NCBI RefSeq assembly: GCF_016623585.1
Contig: NZ_JAEHFY010000007.1
Location: forward strand, 107,510-171,509
Length of the DNA stretch: 64,000 nucleotides
Direction: 5' to 3'
From: Pedobacter segetis
Lineage (GTDB): Bacteria; Bacteroidota; Bacteroidia; Sphingobacteriales; Sphingobacteriaceae
Shown: piece by piece, positions 62,722 to 64,000 of the stretch
Layout: each line of letters opens with the position of its first letter
Position numbering within the stretch: the stretch's first letter is position 1
Notes under the pieces: model-generated
The model's input: only the letters and a program-made list of their open reading frames with translations
Databases searched by the model: none
Told to the model about the DNA's origin: nothing
Translations under genes and position numbers: made by a program

Positions 62722-63675
62722 ATGTCAGAAGAATTAGAACACGTAAAATGCCTAATCATAGGTTCGGGGCCGGCAGGCTATACAGCTGCCATATATGCCG
62801 CTAGGGCAGATTTAAAACCAGTAATGATTACTGGGATGCAAATGGGCGGGCAATTAACACAAACCACAGATGTAGAGAATTTCCCAGGTTACCCAGGTGG
62901 CGTAATGGGCCCAGAAATGATGGAAGATTTCCGTAAACAAGCAGAACGTTTTGGAACCGACATCAGGTTTGGATATGTTTCTAATGTAGATTTTTCTGGC
63001 CCAGTACATAAGGTGATAGTTGATGAAAATACCACTATTTTGGCTGATACCGTAATCGTTTCTACAGGTGCAACCGCAAAGTGGTTGGGCTTGCCATCAG
63101 AAGAAAAATATAATGGTTTTGGGGTTTCTGCCTGTGCGGTTTGTGATGGTTTTTTCTTTAAAAACCAAGATGTGGTAATTGTTGGGGCAGGAGATACCGC
63201 TGCAGAAGAAGCTACCTATTTGGCTAAACTTTGTAATAAAGTAACCATGTTGGTGCGTAGAGATGAGTTTAGGGCTTCTAAAGCAATGGTTAATAGGGTT
63301 TTAAAAACCAAGAACATAGAGATTTTATATAACTCTGAAACCAAAGAAATTTTAGGCGATGGTAAAGGCGTAACCGCTGTTAAGGTGGTTAATAATGTAA
63401 CAAGAGAAGAAACCGATGTTCCGGCAACGGGTTTTTTTGTTGCCATTGGCCATAAACCTAACACAGATATCTTTAAAGATTGGTTAACTATGGATGATGT
63501 GGGTTATATCATTACCCAACCAGATTCTACTGCAACAGAAATTGAGGGTGTTTTTGTTTGCGGTGATGCGCAAGACAAGATTTACCGCCAAGCGGTTACC
63601 GCGGCTGGTACCGGTTGTATGGCTGCTTTAGAAGCGGAAAGATATTTAGCCGCTAAAGAAGACGTTGAAGCATAA
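62722..63675 (+). CDS. trxB: Thioredoxin-disulfide reductase
   Basis: TrxB passes electrons from NADPH to thioredoxin. The 317-residue FAD enzyme has GSGPAGYTAAIYAARA (14-29), MGGQLTQTTDVENFPGY, the redox pair C138-A-V-C141 in CAVCDGFFF, the NADPH-binding GAGDTAAEEATYLA and the C-terminal GVFVCGDAQDKIYRQAVTAAGTG. It is followed by a terminator. Confidence 0.97.
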   Translation: MSEELEHVKCLIIGSGPAGYTAAIYAARADLKPVMITGMQMGGQLTQTTDVENFPGYPGGVMGPEMMEDFRKQAERFGTDIRFGYVSNVDFSGPVHKVIVDENTTILADTVIVSTGATAKWLGLPSEEKYNGFGVSACAVCDGFFFKNQDVVIVGAGDTAAEEATYLAKLCNKVTMLVRRDEFRASKAMVNRVLKTKNIEILYNSETKEILGDGKGVTAVKVVNNVTREETDVPATGFFVAIGHKPNTDIFKDWLTMDDVGYIITQPDSTATEIEGVFVCGDAQDKIYRQAVTAAGTGCMAALEAERYLAAKEDVEA

Positions 63676-63697
63676 TTATATTTTATAATGATTAAAG

Positions 63698-63727
63698 AAA
63701 GGTTTGGGTTTTGCTCAAACCTTTTTT
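63698..63727 (+). terminator. Terminator after trxB
   Basis: AAAGGTTTG and CAAACCTTT arms are followed by a T run, 23 bp past the stop. Confidence 0.88.
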
Positions 63728-63760
63728 ATGGATTTTTAAATTATCCATTTTTTTGACATT

Positions 63761-63777
63761 CGACCCCGATGGGGTCG
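63761..63777. repeat. Hairpin CGACCCC-GAT-GGGGTCG
   Basis: A perfect 7-bp stem with a three-base loop, GC-rich in an AT-rich setting. It lies 20 bp before the 25-bp direct repeats and probably belongs to the same repeat block. Confidence 0.65.
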
Positions 63778-63796
63778 TTAAATTCTTTATTGTTTT

Positions 63797-64000
63797 CTAT
63801 AAATATTTGAATCCTACGGATTCTGGTATAGGTTAAATATGTTGAAATTCTTAAAATAAGCTTTTTTTCCACTTAGAACGTTATTTCTAGTGTTAGTTCG
63901 CAAAACTTTCATTATGATTTAAAACGGCATAATCTTTTGGTTTGATTGACATGATTGTTGAGCATACCACTTTGTTATAAATATTTGAATCCTACGGATT
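63797..64000. repeat. Two 25-bp direct repeats with GAATCC/GGATTC cores
   Basis: The 25-mer running from 63798 to 63822 is found unchanged at 63976-64000, 178 bp away. It ends in GAATCC-TAC-GGATT, which forms a hairpin where complete. The window ends inside the second copy, so more copies may follow. No ORF lies between them. Confidence 0.75.

Overview
The window is AT-rich chromosomal DNA of a Bacteroidota bacterium, most likely from the Sphingobacteriales (Pedobacter-like). The grounds are the gene repertoire and order (DUF4783-nadC, WbqC-like, LytTR systems with 7TMR-DISM kinases, PD40/OmpA proteins, a PorT-like barrel), the Bacteroidota promoter form TTTG-N19-TAnnTTTG seen exactly before three genes, scarce Shine-Dalgarno sequences, and hairpin repeats of a type common in this phylum. 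The taxonomy is inferred from content, not from a marker-gene comparison. Most of the window is ordinary core genome: no rRNA, tRNA, CRISPR array, prophage or intact transposase was found.

Layout. 1-5.5 kb (minus): a PD40/OmpA protein cut by the window edge, queE, a nucleoside phosphorylase, an EamA transporter and ribD. 5.5-14.5 kb: a TPR histidine kinase, prmC, xerD, aroQ, an MFS exporter, a glycosyltransferase with an LpxL-like acyltransferase, a WbqC-like protein and CorA. 14.5-24 kb: a LytTR regulator and 7TMR-DISM kinase, divergent from a tight operon of an OmpA/LamG-like protein and several exported proteins of unknown function. 24-37 kb: nadC, plsY, an M48 lipoprotein, amt, pabB, a MITE-like element, a stress protein, an NlpC/P60 hydrolase, a barrel protein, carA, panB, a MNT/HepT pair and an RluA enzyme. 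37-49 kb: dgkA-like, DinB, galK-galT with a divergent AraC regulator, a histidine kinase, gltA, murB, crtZ and lpdA. 49-64 kb: holA, EVE, an ECF sigma gene with a membrane partner, a dicarboxylate/glutamate symporter, an aldehyde dehydrogenase, YitT, an alkylation-repair pair (ada-like and alkB), mreB, purH and trxB.

The most distinctive region is 14.5-24 kb. The intergene between the kinase and the exported-protein operon holds two identical 11-mers exactly 21 bp apart, the geometry of a LytTR operator. I infer a self-contained envelope regulon: a two-component system controlling an OmpA anchor and a set of secreted beta-rich proteins. Its function is unknown.

Several reading frames are broken by single changes: hepT (one base missing), the ada-like AraC domain (an in-frame TAA where Glu is expected) and the signal peptide of a secreted protein (in-frame TAA). 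A 147-bp MITE-like element also appears to supply the -33 box of the pabB promoter. Sequencing error cannot be excluded for the frame breaks without reads.
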